Shown piece by piece: positions 54,309-62,805 of a stretch of DNA of 64,000 nucleotides. Below the pieces are notes generated by a model that saw only the letters and a program-made list of their open reading frames with translations, did no database searches and had not been told where the DNA came from. The stretch covers positions 1 to 64,000 of the forward strand of contig NZ_PJJM01000103.1 in NCBI RefSeq assembly GCF_002929805.1, read 5' to 3'. The stretch comes from Cryobacterium sp. Y50 (GTDB lineage Bacteria; Actinomycetota; Actinomycetes; Actinomycetales; Microbacteriaceae). Positions within the stretch are counted from its first letter, which is position 1, and every line of letters begins with the position of its first letter. A program made the position numbers and the translations under genes.

Positions 54309-56102
54309 ATGGCACATCTTCTCGGGGCTGAGTCCCTGCACCTCGAATTTCCCACCCGCGTCATCTTTGACAGCGTTACCGCCGGCCTCAACGAAGGCGA
54401 CCGTATCGGCGTCGTCGGCAAGAACGGCGACGGCAAGTCCACTCTTATGCGCCTCTTGGCCGGCCGGATGGAGCCCGACGAGGGCCGGGTCACCCGTCGG
54501 CGCGGCGTCACCATCGGCATGCTCGACCAGTCCGACGATCTTGCCTCCGGTCAGACCGTCGGACACACCATAGTCGGCGGCATCGAAGAACATGTTTGGG
54601 CGGGCGACGCCAAGGTGCGCGACGTCATCGGCGGCTTGGTTCGAGATATCCCGTGGGACGCCCTCGTCGACGACCTCTCCGGTGGCCAGCGCCGACGGGT
54701 AGCCCTCGCCGCCGTGCTCATCGGCGACTACGACGTGATCTTTCTCGATGAGCCCACCAACCATCTCGACGTGGAGGGTATCTCCTGGCTCGCCGGCCAT
54801 CTCAAGACCCGCTGGGCCGCTCAGAGCGGCGGACTCGTGGTCGTCACCCACGATCGGTGGTTCCTCGACGAGGTCTGCAACATCACCTGGGAGGTGCACG
54901 ACCGCCTGATCGAGCCTTTCGAGGGAGGCTACGCCGCCTATATTCTGCAGCGCGTCGAGCGTGACCGCATGAGTAGCGTGGTCGAATCCAAACGCCAGAA
55001 CCTCATGAAGAAGGAGCTTGCCTGGCTGCGCCGCGGCGCCCCGGCCCGCACAGCGAAGCCCAAGTTCCGCATCGATGCTGCCAACGTGCTGATTGAAAAC
55101 GAGCCGCCGCCCCGCGACACTGTCTCGATGCAGTCGATGGCCATGCAGCGTCTCGGCAAGGACGTCGTCGACCTCATCGACATCGGTGTGAAGTTCGGCG
55201 ACAAGACCGTGCTGAACGACATCACCTGGCGCATCGCGCCGGGTGAGCGCACCGGCATCATGGGCGTCAACGGTGCCGGTAAGTCCACCCTGCTGAACTT
55301 GGTCGCCGGCACCCTGCAACCCACGGCCGGCCACGTGAAGCGCGGCAAGACCATCAAAGTCGCCGTGCTCACCCAGCAGCTGTTCGAACTCGATGAGATT
55401 CGCAACGACCGCGTGAGCGACGTCATCGGCCGCCAGAAGACGAGCTACATGGCCGGCGGCAAGGAGATCACACCCGGTCAGATGCTCGAACGCATGGGCT
55501 TTCTCAGTGCCCAGCTCACCACCCAGGTCAAGGACCTCTCCGGTGGCCAGAAGCGTCGTTTGCAACTGCTGCTGATCGTGCTCGACGAGCCCAACGTGCT
55601 CATTCTCGACGAGCCCACCAACGACCTCGACACAGACATGCTCGCCGCCATGGAAGACCTGCTGGATTCCTTCCCCGGCACCCTTCTCGTCGTCTCGCAC
55701 GACCGGTACCTGATCGAGCGCGTCACCGACAATCAGTACGCGGTCATGGATGGCGACTTTCGTCACCTGCCCGGCGGCGTCGACCAGTACCTCGAGGTGC
55801 GCCGTCAGGCCGTTGCCGGTCCGGCAGCTGGTTCGCCGACGGATGCTTCGAGCAAGACCAAGAATGTTCCCACCTTGAGTGGGGCCGAACTGCGCAACGC
55901 CCAGAAGGAGCTTGGCTCGATCGACCGAAAGATGGTCAAGCTGCAGGAACGTATTGCACAGAAGCACGAGAAGTTGGCCGCACATGATCAGTCGGACTTT
56001 GCCGGTCTCGGTACCCTCGGCATGAAATTGACCGAACTCGAAGAGACCATCGCAGCGCTCGAAACCCGCTGGGTCGAACTTACCGAGTTGATCGAGGGTT
56101 GA
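54309..56102 (+). CDS. ABC-F family ATPase
   Basis: 597 residues, two ATPase domains and no membrane part. Walker A sequences are GKNGDGKST and GVNGAGKST; signatures are LSGGQRRRVALA and LSGGQKRRLQLL; Walker B regions are IFLDEPTNHLD and LILDEPTNDLD. An arm-like linker and a C-terminal coiled coil of about 80 residues (KMVKLQERIAQKHEKL) are of Uup type. ABC-F proteins bind the ribosome to help translation or give antibiotic resistance; the Uup type also affects precise excision. No drug target is implied by the context. Confidence 0.92.
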   Translation: MAHLLGAESLHLEFPTRVIFDSVTAGLNEGDRIGVVGKNGDGKSTLMRLLAGRMEPDEGRVTRRRGVTIGMLDQSDDLASGQTVGHTIVGGIEEHVWAGDAKVRDVIGGLVRDIPWDALVDDLSGGQRRRVALAAVLIGDYDVIFLDEPTNHLDVEGISWLAGHLKTRWAAQSGGLVVVTHDRWFLDEVCNITWEVHDRLIEPFEGGYAAYILQRVERDRMSSVVESKRQNLMKKELAWLRRGAPARTAKPKFRIDAANVLIENEPPPRDTVSMQSMAMQRLGKDVVDLIDIGVKFGDKTVLNDITWRIAPGERTGIMGVNGAGKSTLLNLVAGTLQPTAGHVKRGKTIKVAVLTQQLFELDEIRNDRVSDVIGRQKTSYMAGGKEITPGQMLERMGFLSAQLTTQVKDLSGGQKRRLQLLLIVLDEPNVLILDEPTNDLDTDMLAAMEDLLDSFPGTLLVVSHDRYLIERVTDNQYAVMDGDFRHLPGGVDQYLEVRRQAVAGPAAGSPTDASSKTKNVPTLSGAELRNAQKELGSIDRKMVKLQERIAQKHEKLAAHDQSDFAGLGTLGMKLTELEETIAALETRWVELTELIEG

Positions 56103-56224
56103 TGTCGCAGAAGCTGTGACGCAGTGTGTCGAAGCAGCCCACGCGTCGCAGCTTCGGCACGTATCGTTAAGGGGTACCTGCGCAGCCGCGGTACATCGCC
56201 CCGCGTGGGCACATCCCCTTGTTT

Positions 56225-56288
56225 GACTGGTGGGTTTTACATGCCCGCAAACAGTCGAAATGATGCGTTATTTCGTTTGCGGGGGCAT
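56225..56288 (+). promoter_or_regulatory. Possible alternating hairpins in the metQ leader
   Basis: GACTG (56225-56229) can pair with CAGTC (56252-56256) with an inner GTGGG/CCCGC, or ATGCCCGCAAAC (56241-56252) can pair with 56275-56288 with a two-base bulge. The two structures exclude each other, which fits an attenuator or riboswitch-like leader of the methionine importer. It matches no SAM riboswitch class I can recognise. Confidence 0.4.
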
Positions 56289-56343
56289 CCGCTGCAGGCA
56301 ATACCCATGCCATCTGAAACTGAACTCGCCTGAAGGAATCATC

Positions 56344-57249
56344 GTGAAGAAGACTGCCACTATTAAGAGCGTGCTCGCCGCACTCGCCGTCGTACCGCTA
56401 GTCGCCCTGCTGGCCGGCTGCGCCGGGGCCTCCGAAGGGCCGGCCGCCGGCACCGACGGCGACGCCATCAAGATCGGCGTCGTCGGAGCAAGCGACCCGT
56501 ACTGGGAGGTTTACACCGCGGCCGCCGCGGCCGAGGGCATTGAGATCGAGATCGTCGACTTTGCGCAGTACCCACAGCTGAACCCGGCCCTCGCCGCTGG
56601 CGAGATTGACATCAATCAGTTTCAACATATCGTCTACCTCGCCGAGTACAACGAGGCGAGCAACGAGAACCTCGCCCCGATCGGTGCCACGGCGATCTAC
56701 CCGCTCGGTCTGTACTCGACGCAGTACGGCAGTATTGACGACATCGTCAAGGGCGACACCGTCGCAGTGCCCGACGACGATAGCAACCAGGCTCGCGCGC
56801 TCGTCGTTCTTCAGTCCAACGGTCTTATCGTGCTGAAAGACGGCGGCTCGATTTTCTCGGGCCTCGACGACATCGACGAAGCGGCCTCAAAGGTCAAGGT
56901 CACAGCCCTCGAAGCGTCGCTCACTGTAGCCTCGCTGCCCGACGTCGCCGCCGCGGTCATCAACAATGACTTCGCCGAGAAGGGTGGACTCAAATTCGAG
57001 GATGCCATCGCGACCGACGACGCAACCGACCCCCAGGCACTGCCTTACATCAACATCTTCGTCTCGCGTGACGTAGACAAGAATAACGAGACGTTCCTGA
57101 AGCTCATCGAGATCTACCAGAACTCCCAGGACGTACAGGACGGCGTAATGGCTGTCTCCGGTGACACCGCCGAGATGGTGACCACTCCGGCGGCCGACCT
57201 GGCAGCGTCGCTCGCGACGGTTCAGGCCGATATCAAGGCCGCCAAGTAG
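56344..57249 (+). CDS. metQ: Methionine ABC transporter substrate-binding lipoprotein
   Basis: 301 residues of the NlpA/MetQ family. A signal peptide ends in the lipobox ALLAGCAG (Cys26). The mature protein has the family pattern IKIGVVGASDPYWEVY, EIVDFAQYPQLNPALA with INQFQHI, and VAVPDDDSNQARAL. GTG 56344 is chosen because AAGGA lies six bases upstream. It binds D/L-methionine outside the membrane. First gene of metQ-metN-metI. Confidence 0.93.
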   Translation: MKKTATIKSVLAALAVVPLVALLAGCAGASEGPAAGTDGDAIKIGVVGASDPYWEVYTAAAAAEGIEIEIVDFAQYPQLNPALAAGEIDINQFQHIVYLAEYNEASNENLAPIGATAIYPLGLYSTQYGSIDDIVKGDTVAVPDDDSNQARALVVLQSNGLIVLKDGGSIFSGLDDIDEAASKVKVTALEASLTVASLPDVAAAVINNDFAEKGGLKFEDAIATDDATDPQALPYINIFVSRDVDKNNETFLKLIEIYQNSQDVQDGVMAVSGDTAEMVTTPAADLAASLATVQADIKAAK

Positions 57250-57280
57250 ACAGCCTCCAAATATAGACATCAGTTCTGGG

Positions 57281-57324
57281 AACAGCGCAGTCCGCGGGGA
57301 GCTTGAGGCCCGGACTGCGCTGTT
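57281..57324 (+). terminator. Hairpin between metQ and metN
   Basis: Perfect 14-bp stem (57281-57294 with 57311-57324, 16-nt loop) followed by GTGTTC. It lies 31 bp after the metQ stop, and may end part of the messages so that more binding protein is made than ATPase and permease. Confidence 0.7.
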
Positions 57325-57364
57325 GTGTTCAGCGCTATAAGTATGAAATGAGCGAGGCAAACGG

Positions 57365-58393
57365 ATGGCTGTAGTTAGTCTGCGCAACGTGGGCAAGGTA
57401 TACCCGCCCACGACCAAAGACGGCGAGAGCGTCACGGCGATCGACGGTGTCAGCCTTGATGTTGAGGCTGGCGATATTTACGGCATCATCGGCTATTCCG
57501 GTGCGGGCAAGAGTACCCTGGTGCGGCTCGTCAACGCGCTCGAACACTCCACCTCCGGCGAGATTTGGGTGAACGGGCAAAACATCGCGGCCCTGCGGGA
57601 GCGTGAGCTGCGCCAGGTGCGCCTCGGCATTGGCATGATCTTTCAACAGTTCAACCTGCTCGGTTCCCGCACGGTAGCCCGCAACGTGGCCTATCCGCTT
57701 GAAGTGGCTGGTCATCCCAAGGAGCAGCGCGCCGCCCGCGTGGCCGAATTGCTCGACTTCGTCGGCCTCGCCGATAAGGCAGGGTCATTTCCGGACCAGC
57801 TCTCCGGTGGTCAAAAGCAGCGGGTGGGCATCGCCCGCGCCCTCGCCACGCAGCCGAGCATTCTGCTCGCCGACGAGGCGACAAGCGCCCTCGACCCGGA
57901 AACCACGCATGAGGTGCTCGCGCTGCTCAAACGCGTGAACGCAGAATTCGGGGTCACCATCATCGTGATCACTCACGAAATGGATGTCATCCAAACCATC
58001 GCGACCAAGGTCGCAGTGATGGACCAGGGTCGGGTTATCGAGCGCGGACCCGTCTTCGATGTGTTCTCGGATCCGCAACAGGCGGCATCCGCTCGATTCG
58101 TTTCGACGGTGGTGAAGGGGGTTCCCTCGCCCGACGAGCTCGCGGTGCTGCGCGCGCGGCACAGTGGACGCCTCGTCACCCTCGCTTTTCGCGACAGCGC
58201 GGTCGATCAGACGGCCGTCTTCGGCGAGCTGTCGAGGGCGGGCGTGGCATTTGAGGTCGTGTACGGCGGCATCAATGAGATTCAGGGGCGCCCGTTCGGG
58301 CATCTGACCCTCGCCCTCACGGGAGCTGATCCGGTTATCGACACCGTGCTCGCGCATATTCGAACGCTCACGACCGTCACGGAGGTGCGCTGA
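57365..58393 (+). CDS. metN: Methionine ABC transporter ATP-binding protein
   Basis: 342 residues. Walker A GYSGAGKSTLVRLV, Q-loop MIFQQFNLL, signature LSGGQKQRVGIARAL and Walker B ILLADEATSALDP are intact. The C-terminal 80 residues are the NIL regulatory domain, which binds methionine and inhibits transport when the cell is full. ATG 57365 lies just after the hairpin. It overlaps nothing, and metI starts one base after its stop. Confidence 0.94.
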   Translation: MAVVSLRNVGKVYPPTTKDGESVTAIDGVSLDVEAGDIYGIIGYSGAGKSTLVRLVNALEHSTSGEIWVNGQNIAALRERELRQVRLGIGMIFQQFNLLGSRTVARNVAYPLEVAGHPKEQRAARVAELLDFVGLADKAGSFPDQLSGGQKQRVGIARALATQPSILLADEATSALDPETTHEVLALLKRVNAEFGVTIIVITHEMDVIQTIATKVAVMDQGRVIERGPVFDVFSDPQQAASARFVSTVVKGVPSPDELAVLRARHSGRLVTLAFRDSAVDQTAVFGELSRAGVAFEVVYGGINEIQGRPFGHLTLALTGADPVIDTVLAHIRTLTTVTEVR

Positions 58394-58394
58394 C

Positions 58395-59054
58395 ATGGAT
58401 GCCCTGATCGATCTGCTGCCTGAACTCTGGACTGCCACCTACGAGACGCTCTACATCGTCGCACTCACCCTGTTTTTTGGCGGCCTCGGCGGACTGCTGA
58501 TCGGGCTCGGGCTCTATCTCACCCGAGCTGGCAGCATCCTGGAGAACAAACCGCTGTTTTTTGTGCTCAACCTGCTAGTGAACTTTGTTCGCCCGATTCC
58601 GTTCATTATATTTCTCGCCGCAGCGCAGCCGCTTGCTCGGGCTGTCACCGGCAGCGGTATCGGCAATAACGCGATCATCTTCACCATCGCGCTCGCGGCG
58701 TCCTTCGCCATGGCCCGCATCGTGGAGCAGAACCTGCTCACGGTGACGCCCGGGGTGATCGACGCAGCGCGCAGTGTCGGAGCTGGGCCGATTCGCATCA
58801 TCTTCACGGTATTGCTGCCCGAAGCGCTCGGACCGCTGATCCTTGGCTACACGTTCATCTTTGTCGCGCTCGTGGACATGTCAGCGGTCGCCGGCTACGT
58901 CGGCGGCGGCGGTTTGGGAAGCTTCTCCCTACTCTACGGCTACCGGCAGTTCAACCCCATCGTGACCTGGGCCGCCGTGTTGCTGATCATTGTGCTGGTT
59001 CAGCTCGTCCAATTCTTAGGGAACTACCTCGCGCGCAAAGCCCTGCGCCGGTAG
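58395..59054 (+). CDS. metI: Methionine ABC transporter permease
   Basis: 219 residues with five membrane helices. The EAA motif region reads EAAR-like as IDAARSVGAGPIRIIFTVLLPEAL, cited by its IDAARSVGAG start, which docks on MetN. Late GYVGGGGLGSFSLLYGY is typical of MetI. It completes the importer. No strong terminator follows. Confidence 0.93.
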   Translation: MDALIDLLPELWTATYETLYIVALTLFFGGLGGLLIGLGLYLTRAGSILENKPLFFVLNLLVNFVRPIPFIIFLAAAQPLARAVTGSGIGNNAIIFTIALAASFAMARIVEQNLLTVTPGVIDAARSVGAGPIRIIFTVLLPEALGPLILGYTFIFVALVDMSAVAGYVGGGGLGSFSLLYGYRQFNPIVTWAAVLLIIVLVQLVQFLGNYLARKALRR

Positions 59055-59330
59055 CTGCCGAGACCACACGACCCTGGTGCTCCGATTAGTCACCCGTCGT
59101 TCATCGTCCGGCAACCTGTCAGCCAACTAATCGCAACCTTTGCGACGGAAAGTTCTCGTCTAGCCGGGTTCACTCCAGTCGTCGCACCACATAGACGGAC
59201 AAGGTGTGTGCTCATTGTCAACGGGAGCCAGCATGCCAGGCAAAAGTCACATCGTGTTCTCGGCATTTAGCACACTGGCTGATCCGCGACTTCAGGGCTG
59301 GGCGACTCTTCGTGGTCAAATCAGCGCCGG

Positions 59331-59747
59331 TTCGCCGTCGGTCACGCCCGTCTCTCGCCCGGCAATTGCCCGGACGTTGCCGCCGTTCAGGCCGGACTAT
59401 GGCGCCTTCTCGCCCCCAACAATCGAGAACTCGGGCGCAGCGCGTCGGTCTACAGTTCGCTGGGGAGTGCCCGGGCACACGTTCTGCGACTGCAGGGCCT
59501 CGTGGCGGAAATGCGAGCTACGTCGGTGATTGGTCCCTCGTCGGGAACCCACGGTTTCTGCATATTGCTGGGCGAAACAGTCGTGATGACCAACGGTCGC
59601 TGGTTTGCTGCTGCCGCCGCGAGCCTCGAAGCTGCGGCGGCAACCATCGCGGCATTGGGCGAAGCGGTGGTCATAGCCGATGCGCCCGTTCCACAGAATG
59701 GCGGCCCACGCAAGCAGGCAGAAGCGACGAAAATCTTGTCGTGGTGA
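59331..59747 (+). pseudogene. DUF1508/YegP-like protein without a start
   Basis: The frame from about 59283 to TGA 59745-59747 encodes two YegP-like units: LWRLLAPNNRELGRSASVYSS, cited by WRLLAPNNREL, and the second with HGFCILLGETVVMTNGRWF. No ATG or GTG lies before the first unit in this frame; only GTG 59502 exists, which would drop it. A neighbouring frame offers ATG 59233, so a frameshift near 59300 is likely. The bases 59055-59282 show nothing else. It lies 28 bp before the kinase gene. Confidence 0.4.
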
Positions 59748-59775
59748 CCCGGCGACGTTCGAGTAGGTAACGTCG

Positions 59776-61560
59776 ATGACGGATGCCTCCGTTGTCGGTC
59801 TTATCGCTGGCCGGTATCGCCTCGGAGATCTGCTCGGCACGGGCGGGACAGCGTCGGTCTTCTCGGCCGTCGAGGTCGTCTCGGGGCTGCCTGTGGCTTT
59901 GAAGATTCTGCATCCACACCTGTCCGGATCGATTGAGTCCCGGGCGGCGTTCTTCGCCGAGGCCCGTGCGACGTCCGAGGTACGCCATCCGAACGTCATC
60001 AATGTTCTCGACATCGGGGGAGATGACGACGTGCGGCACTGTGATGCCGGTGACCTGGACAGCGCGGGGGAACCTTGCGACGTACCCCAAGCCTGGATTG
60101 CGCTGGCGCTTGCTTCTGGATCGAGTCTGGCCGAGATAGTGGAAAGAGATGGTCCGCTATCTGTCAGTAATGCCCTTGCCATGGCTCGAGGAGTGCTGCA
60201 GGCGCTTATCGCGGTACATTCCGTGGGGCTCATCCACCGTGACGTGTCGCCGGCCAACATCATGGTGGCGCCTGAACCAGACGGTTCCCTATCGGCCGAA
60301 CGGGTTGTGTTGCTCGACTTCGGGCTGGCGGACGTTGCGGGGCGCAGCACCGTCATCGTAAGCGCAGAAATGGCTGCGCCGAATGACGTACACGGCGAGC
60401 CGATGGGGGTTCTCGGCACGATGAACTACCTCTCACCAGAACAGGCGCAGGGACTAGCGGTCGACGAACGCGGCGACATCTATCAGATGGGCGGGGTGCT
60501 CTACTTCGCCCTGACCGGCCGGCCGCCGTTTGCGCGAGAGACGGTTGCCGCAGTCTTGCGCGCGCACGCGCAGTCTCCGCCCCCGGTCCCTTCCGTGGTG
60601 AGGTCGGGCGTGTCCCGCGCGCTCGATGGCATCGTCGTCAAGGCGCTGCTCAAGGATCGCGGAAGCCGGTTTGCGAGTGCCGGCGACATGCTCTCGGCGA
60701 TCGAATCGCTCGCAACGACGGGCATTTCCCGCACGGAGGCGAGAACCAGAATTCTCACCGGGCCAGCACTGGGCACTGCCGACCAGATCACCTCTGTTCT
60801 TGCGCAGCAGCTGACCTCGGCGACGGCGACAGCTCGGGGCAACGAGCCGGGCGTGCGGGCGCTTTCGCGCCAGAGACAGCCTCATCCCGGTTTCGCTGGT
60901 TGGCTTGCGCTTCTGCTCGTCATCTCCTGCGTGGCGGGGGGCTGGGTGCTGGCTGCCCAAGGACAGGGACAGCCAGGAAATGACTTCGCGAGCCAGGCCC
61001 CGGTTGCTTCCCCCAGCGTGTCACCGCCAGTGGCTGCCCCGGTGCAGCAGGCTGTGGTCCCAGTTGCTGCCTCGATCGTCGTCCCGGAGCTGGAGTCCCT
61101 CAGCCTTGCGGCGGCTAAAGCTGTGCTCGAAGCTGCGGGGCTGCGAGTGGGAACACTCACCCTGGAGAATTCAGCGAATCCAGGTGACAGCGTGCTGGCG
61201 CTCGCACCGGTAGCGGGCACTCGCGTGGTTTCCGGCGGGGCCATCGACTTGACAATCGCCTCGGGGTTCAACCTGATTCCCTCCCTTCCAAACCGCTCGC
61301 CCGATGGCGCCATGACCGTGCTACAGGCTGCGGGATTCCTCACACAGATCGATTTTCGGGCCAACGCAGCTGCATTTCCTGGCACGGTTGTGACGAGCGA
61401 ACCCGGCGAGGGGATCGTGCATCGACTGGGCGAGATCGTCACGATAGTGGTGTCAACAGGTCCGGAACCGACCCCCATTCACACCCCCGAGGTCACGCCA
61501 ACGCCCACGCCAATCCCGACGCAGACCACTACTCCGACACCCACAATGTTCACGGGCTGA
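59776..61560 (+). CDS. Membrane Ser/Thr protein kinase with PASTA domains
   Basis: 594 residues. Kinase lobe: a Gly-rich loop GTGGTASVF, VALKIL (Lys43), HRDVSPAN (Asp156, Asn161, with Ser158 in place of the usual Lys), DFGLAD (Asp181) and PEQAQG as the APE-like site. One membrane helix follows at about 374-394, then two PASTA-like units (about 435-570) outside, and a Thr/Pro-rich tail TPTPTPIPTQTT. It probably senses wall fragments and phosphorylates Thr/Ser of cytosolic proteins, like PknB. AGTAGGT before ATG 59776 is a weak ribosome site. Confidence 0.88.
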   Translation: MTDASVVGLIAGRYRLGDLLGTGGTASVFSAVEVVSGLPVALKILHPHLSGSIESRAAFFAEARATSEVRHPNVINVLDIGGDDDVRHCDAGDLDSAGEPCDVPQAWIALALASGSSLAEIVERDGPLSVSNALAMARGVLQALIAVHSVGLIHRDVSPANIMVAPEPDGSLSAERVVLLDFGLADVAGRSTVIVSAEMAAPNDVHGEPMGVLGTMNYLSPEQAQGLAVDERGDIYQMGGVLYFALTGRPPFARETVAAVLRAHAQSPPPVPSVVRSGVSRALDGIVVKALLKDRGSRFASAGDMLSAIESLATTGISRTEARTRILTGPALGTADQITSVLAQQLTSATATARGNEPGVRALSRQRQPHPGFAGWLALLLVISCVAGGWVLAAQGQGQPGNDFASQAPVASPSVSPPVAAPVQQAVVPVAASIVVPELESLSLAAAKAVLEAAGLRVGTLTLENSANPGDSVLALAPVAGTRVVSGGAIDLTIASGFNLIPSLPNRSPDGAMTVLQAAGFLTQIDFRANAAAFPGTVVTSEPGEGIVHRLGEIVTIVVSTGPEPTPIHTPEVTPTPTPIPTQTTTPTPTMFTG

Positions 61561-61594
61561 GTCTCTCACCTTCAGCGGACGCTGCACGTATTCC

Positions 61595-61688
61595 CATCAC
61601 CAGTAGATCACCAGTAGATCACCAGTAGATCACCAGTAGATCACCAGTGGATCACCCAGTTGACACCTGCTGTTCACTTTCCAAAATC
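61595..61688 (+). promoter_or_regulatory. PHO-box array and promoter of the pst operon
   Basis: Six adjacent 11-bp direct repeats (61595-61605, 61606-61616, 61617-61627, 61628-61638, 61639-61649, 61650-61660), the middle ones reading GATCACCAGTA. In Streptomyces and Mycobacterium the response regulator PhoP (or RegX3) binds 11-bp direct repeat units with a GTTCACC core; TCACC is conserved here, and a GTTCACT follows at 61672-61678. A consensus -35 TTGACA (61660-61665), 16-bp spacer and CAAAAT (61682-61687) form the promoter. The position fits phosphate-starvation activation of pstC. Confidence 0.75.
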
Positions 61689-61756
61689 AAAATCGACCTC
61701 AGGCCACGAAGCTCCTACTGTTTCAGCCACTTTCCGAGACTGACTGAGGACGCATC

Positions 61757-62803
61757 GTGACCACGACTAACCCCACTGAGCCGCTCGGCCAGCCGACCAC
61801 GTCGGTGGGCTGGACACCCGGTTTCGACGATGCTCCGCGCCGGTCTCTGCTTCCGCGGCCATCGGGCTCGGACTCCGTGTTCAAGTCGGTCGCAGTCACA
61901 GCTGGTGCGACCACGGTGGGTATCATGCTTGCCGTCGGGCTGTTCCTCTCGCTCCGGGCGAGCAGCGCCCTGCAGGTGTCAGGGTTCTCCTTTCTGGTCG
62001 AACAGCAGTGGTCACCGGAAACCCAGGTCTTCGGAATCGCGTCGATCCTCTTTGGCACCATCACTATCGCCCTGATTGCGATGTGCGTTGCCGTACCGCT
62101 CGCCCTCGGCACGGCACTACTCATCTCCGAGATTGCCCAGGGCCAGCTGCGCAAGACCCTCATCACGCTGGTCGACCTGATGGCGGCCGTGCCCAGCGTT
62201 GTTTTTGGACTCTGGGGCGTCTTCTTCCTGCAGGCCAACGTCATTCCGGTGGCTTCCTGGATCTCGACCTACTTCGGTTGGATTCCCTTCTTTCAAGTGA
62301 CGGATGCCTCCGGTCAGGTCTTGACCGAAGCCAGCGCCTTCACGTCATCGGCCGTCATCGCCGGAATCGTCGTGGGCCTGATGGTCGTACCGACCCAGAC
62401 ATCCGTTATGCGTGAGGCCTTTTCGCAGGCCCCGAACGGCGAGCGTGAGGCTGCCTTCGCCCTCGGGTCGACCCGCTGGGGTATGGTCCGCTCCGTTGTT
62501 CTGCCGTTTGGCCGCGGTGGAATCATCGGTGGAACGATGCTTGGCCTCGGCCGAGCACTCGGGGAGACCATTGCCGTCTACATGATCATTTCGCCCATCT
62601 TCACGATCAACTGGCAGGTGCTCAAGACCGGCAGTAACTCGGTGTCTGCGCTCATCGCGCTGCGCTACGGCGAGTCGAGTGAGTTTGGTCTCTCGGCGCT
62701 CATGGCGGCGGGCCTCGTGCTCTTTTTGATTACCCTGATGGTCAACTACACCGCTTCGTCTATCGTGGCCCGTTCGCGTTCCGGCGCCGATAGTGAGGCC
62801 TAA
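61757..62803 (+). CDS. pstC: Phosphate ABC transporter permease PstC
   Basis: 348 residues and six membrane helices of the high-affinity phosphate importer. LISEIAQGQLRK, AAVPSVVFGLWG and REAFSQAPNGEREAAFALG (EAA region), then GLGRALGETIAVYM are family marks. GTG 61757 has GAGGA six bases upstream. First gene after the PHO-box array; pstA follows after two bases. A pstS gene is not in the window. Confidence 0.93.
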   Translation: MTTTNPTEPLGQPTTSVGWTPGFDDAPRRSLLPRPSGSDSVFKSVAVTAGATTVGIMLAVGLFLSLRASSALQVSGFSFLVEQQWSPETQVFGIASILFGTITIALIAMCVAVPLALGTALLISEIAQGQLRKTLITLVDLMAAVPSVVFGLWGVFFLQANVIPVASWISTYFGWIPFFQVTDASGQVLTEASAFTSSAVIAGIVVGLMVVPTQTSVMREAFSQAPNGEREAAFALGSTRWGMVRSVVLPFGRGGIIGGTMLGLGRALGETIAVYMIISPIFTINWQVLKTGSNSVSALIALRYGESSEFGLSALMAAGLVLFLITLMVNYTASSIVARSRSGADSEA

Positions 62804-62805
62804 GC

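Noticed and set aside
54162..55985. 607-codon open frame on the minus strand
   Set aside because: Antisense shadow of the ABC-F gene, whose Walker and signature motifs are all on the plus strand.
56103..56343. SAM-I or SAM-IV riboswitch before metQ
   Set aside because: No kink-turn or conserved core could be recognised; only alternating hairpins were kept as a weak call.
61595..61660. CRISPR-like array
   Set aside because: The 11-bp units abut with no spacers and no cas genes are near; they fit PHO boxes.
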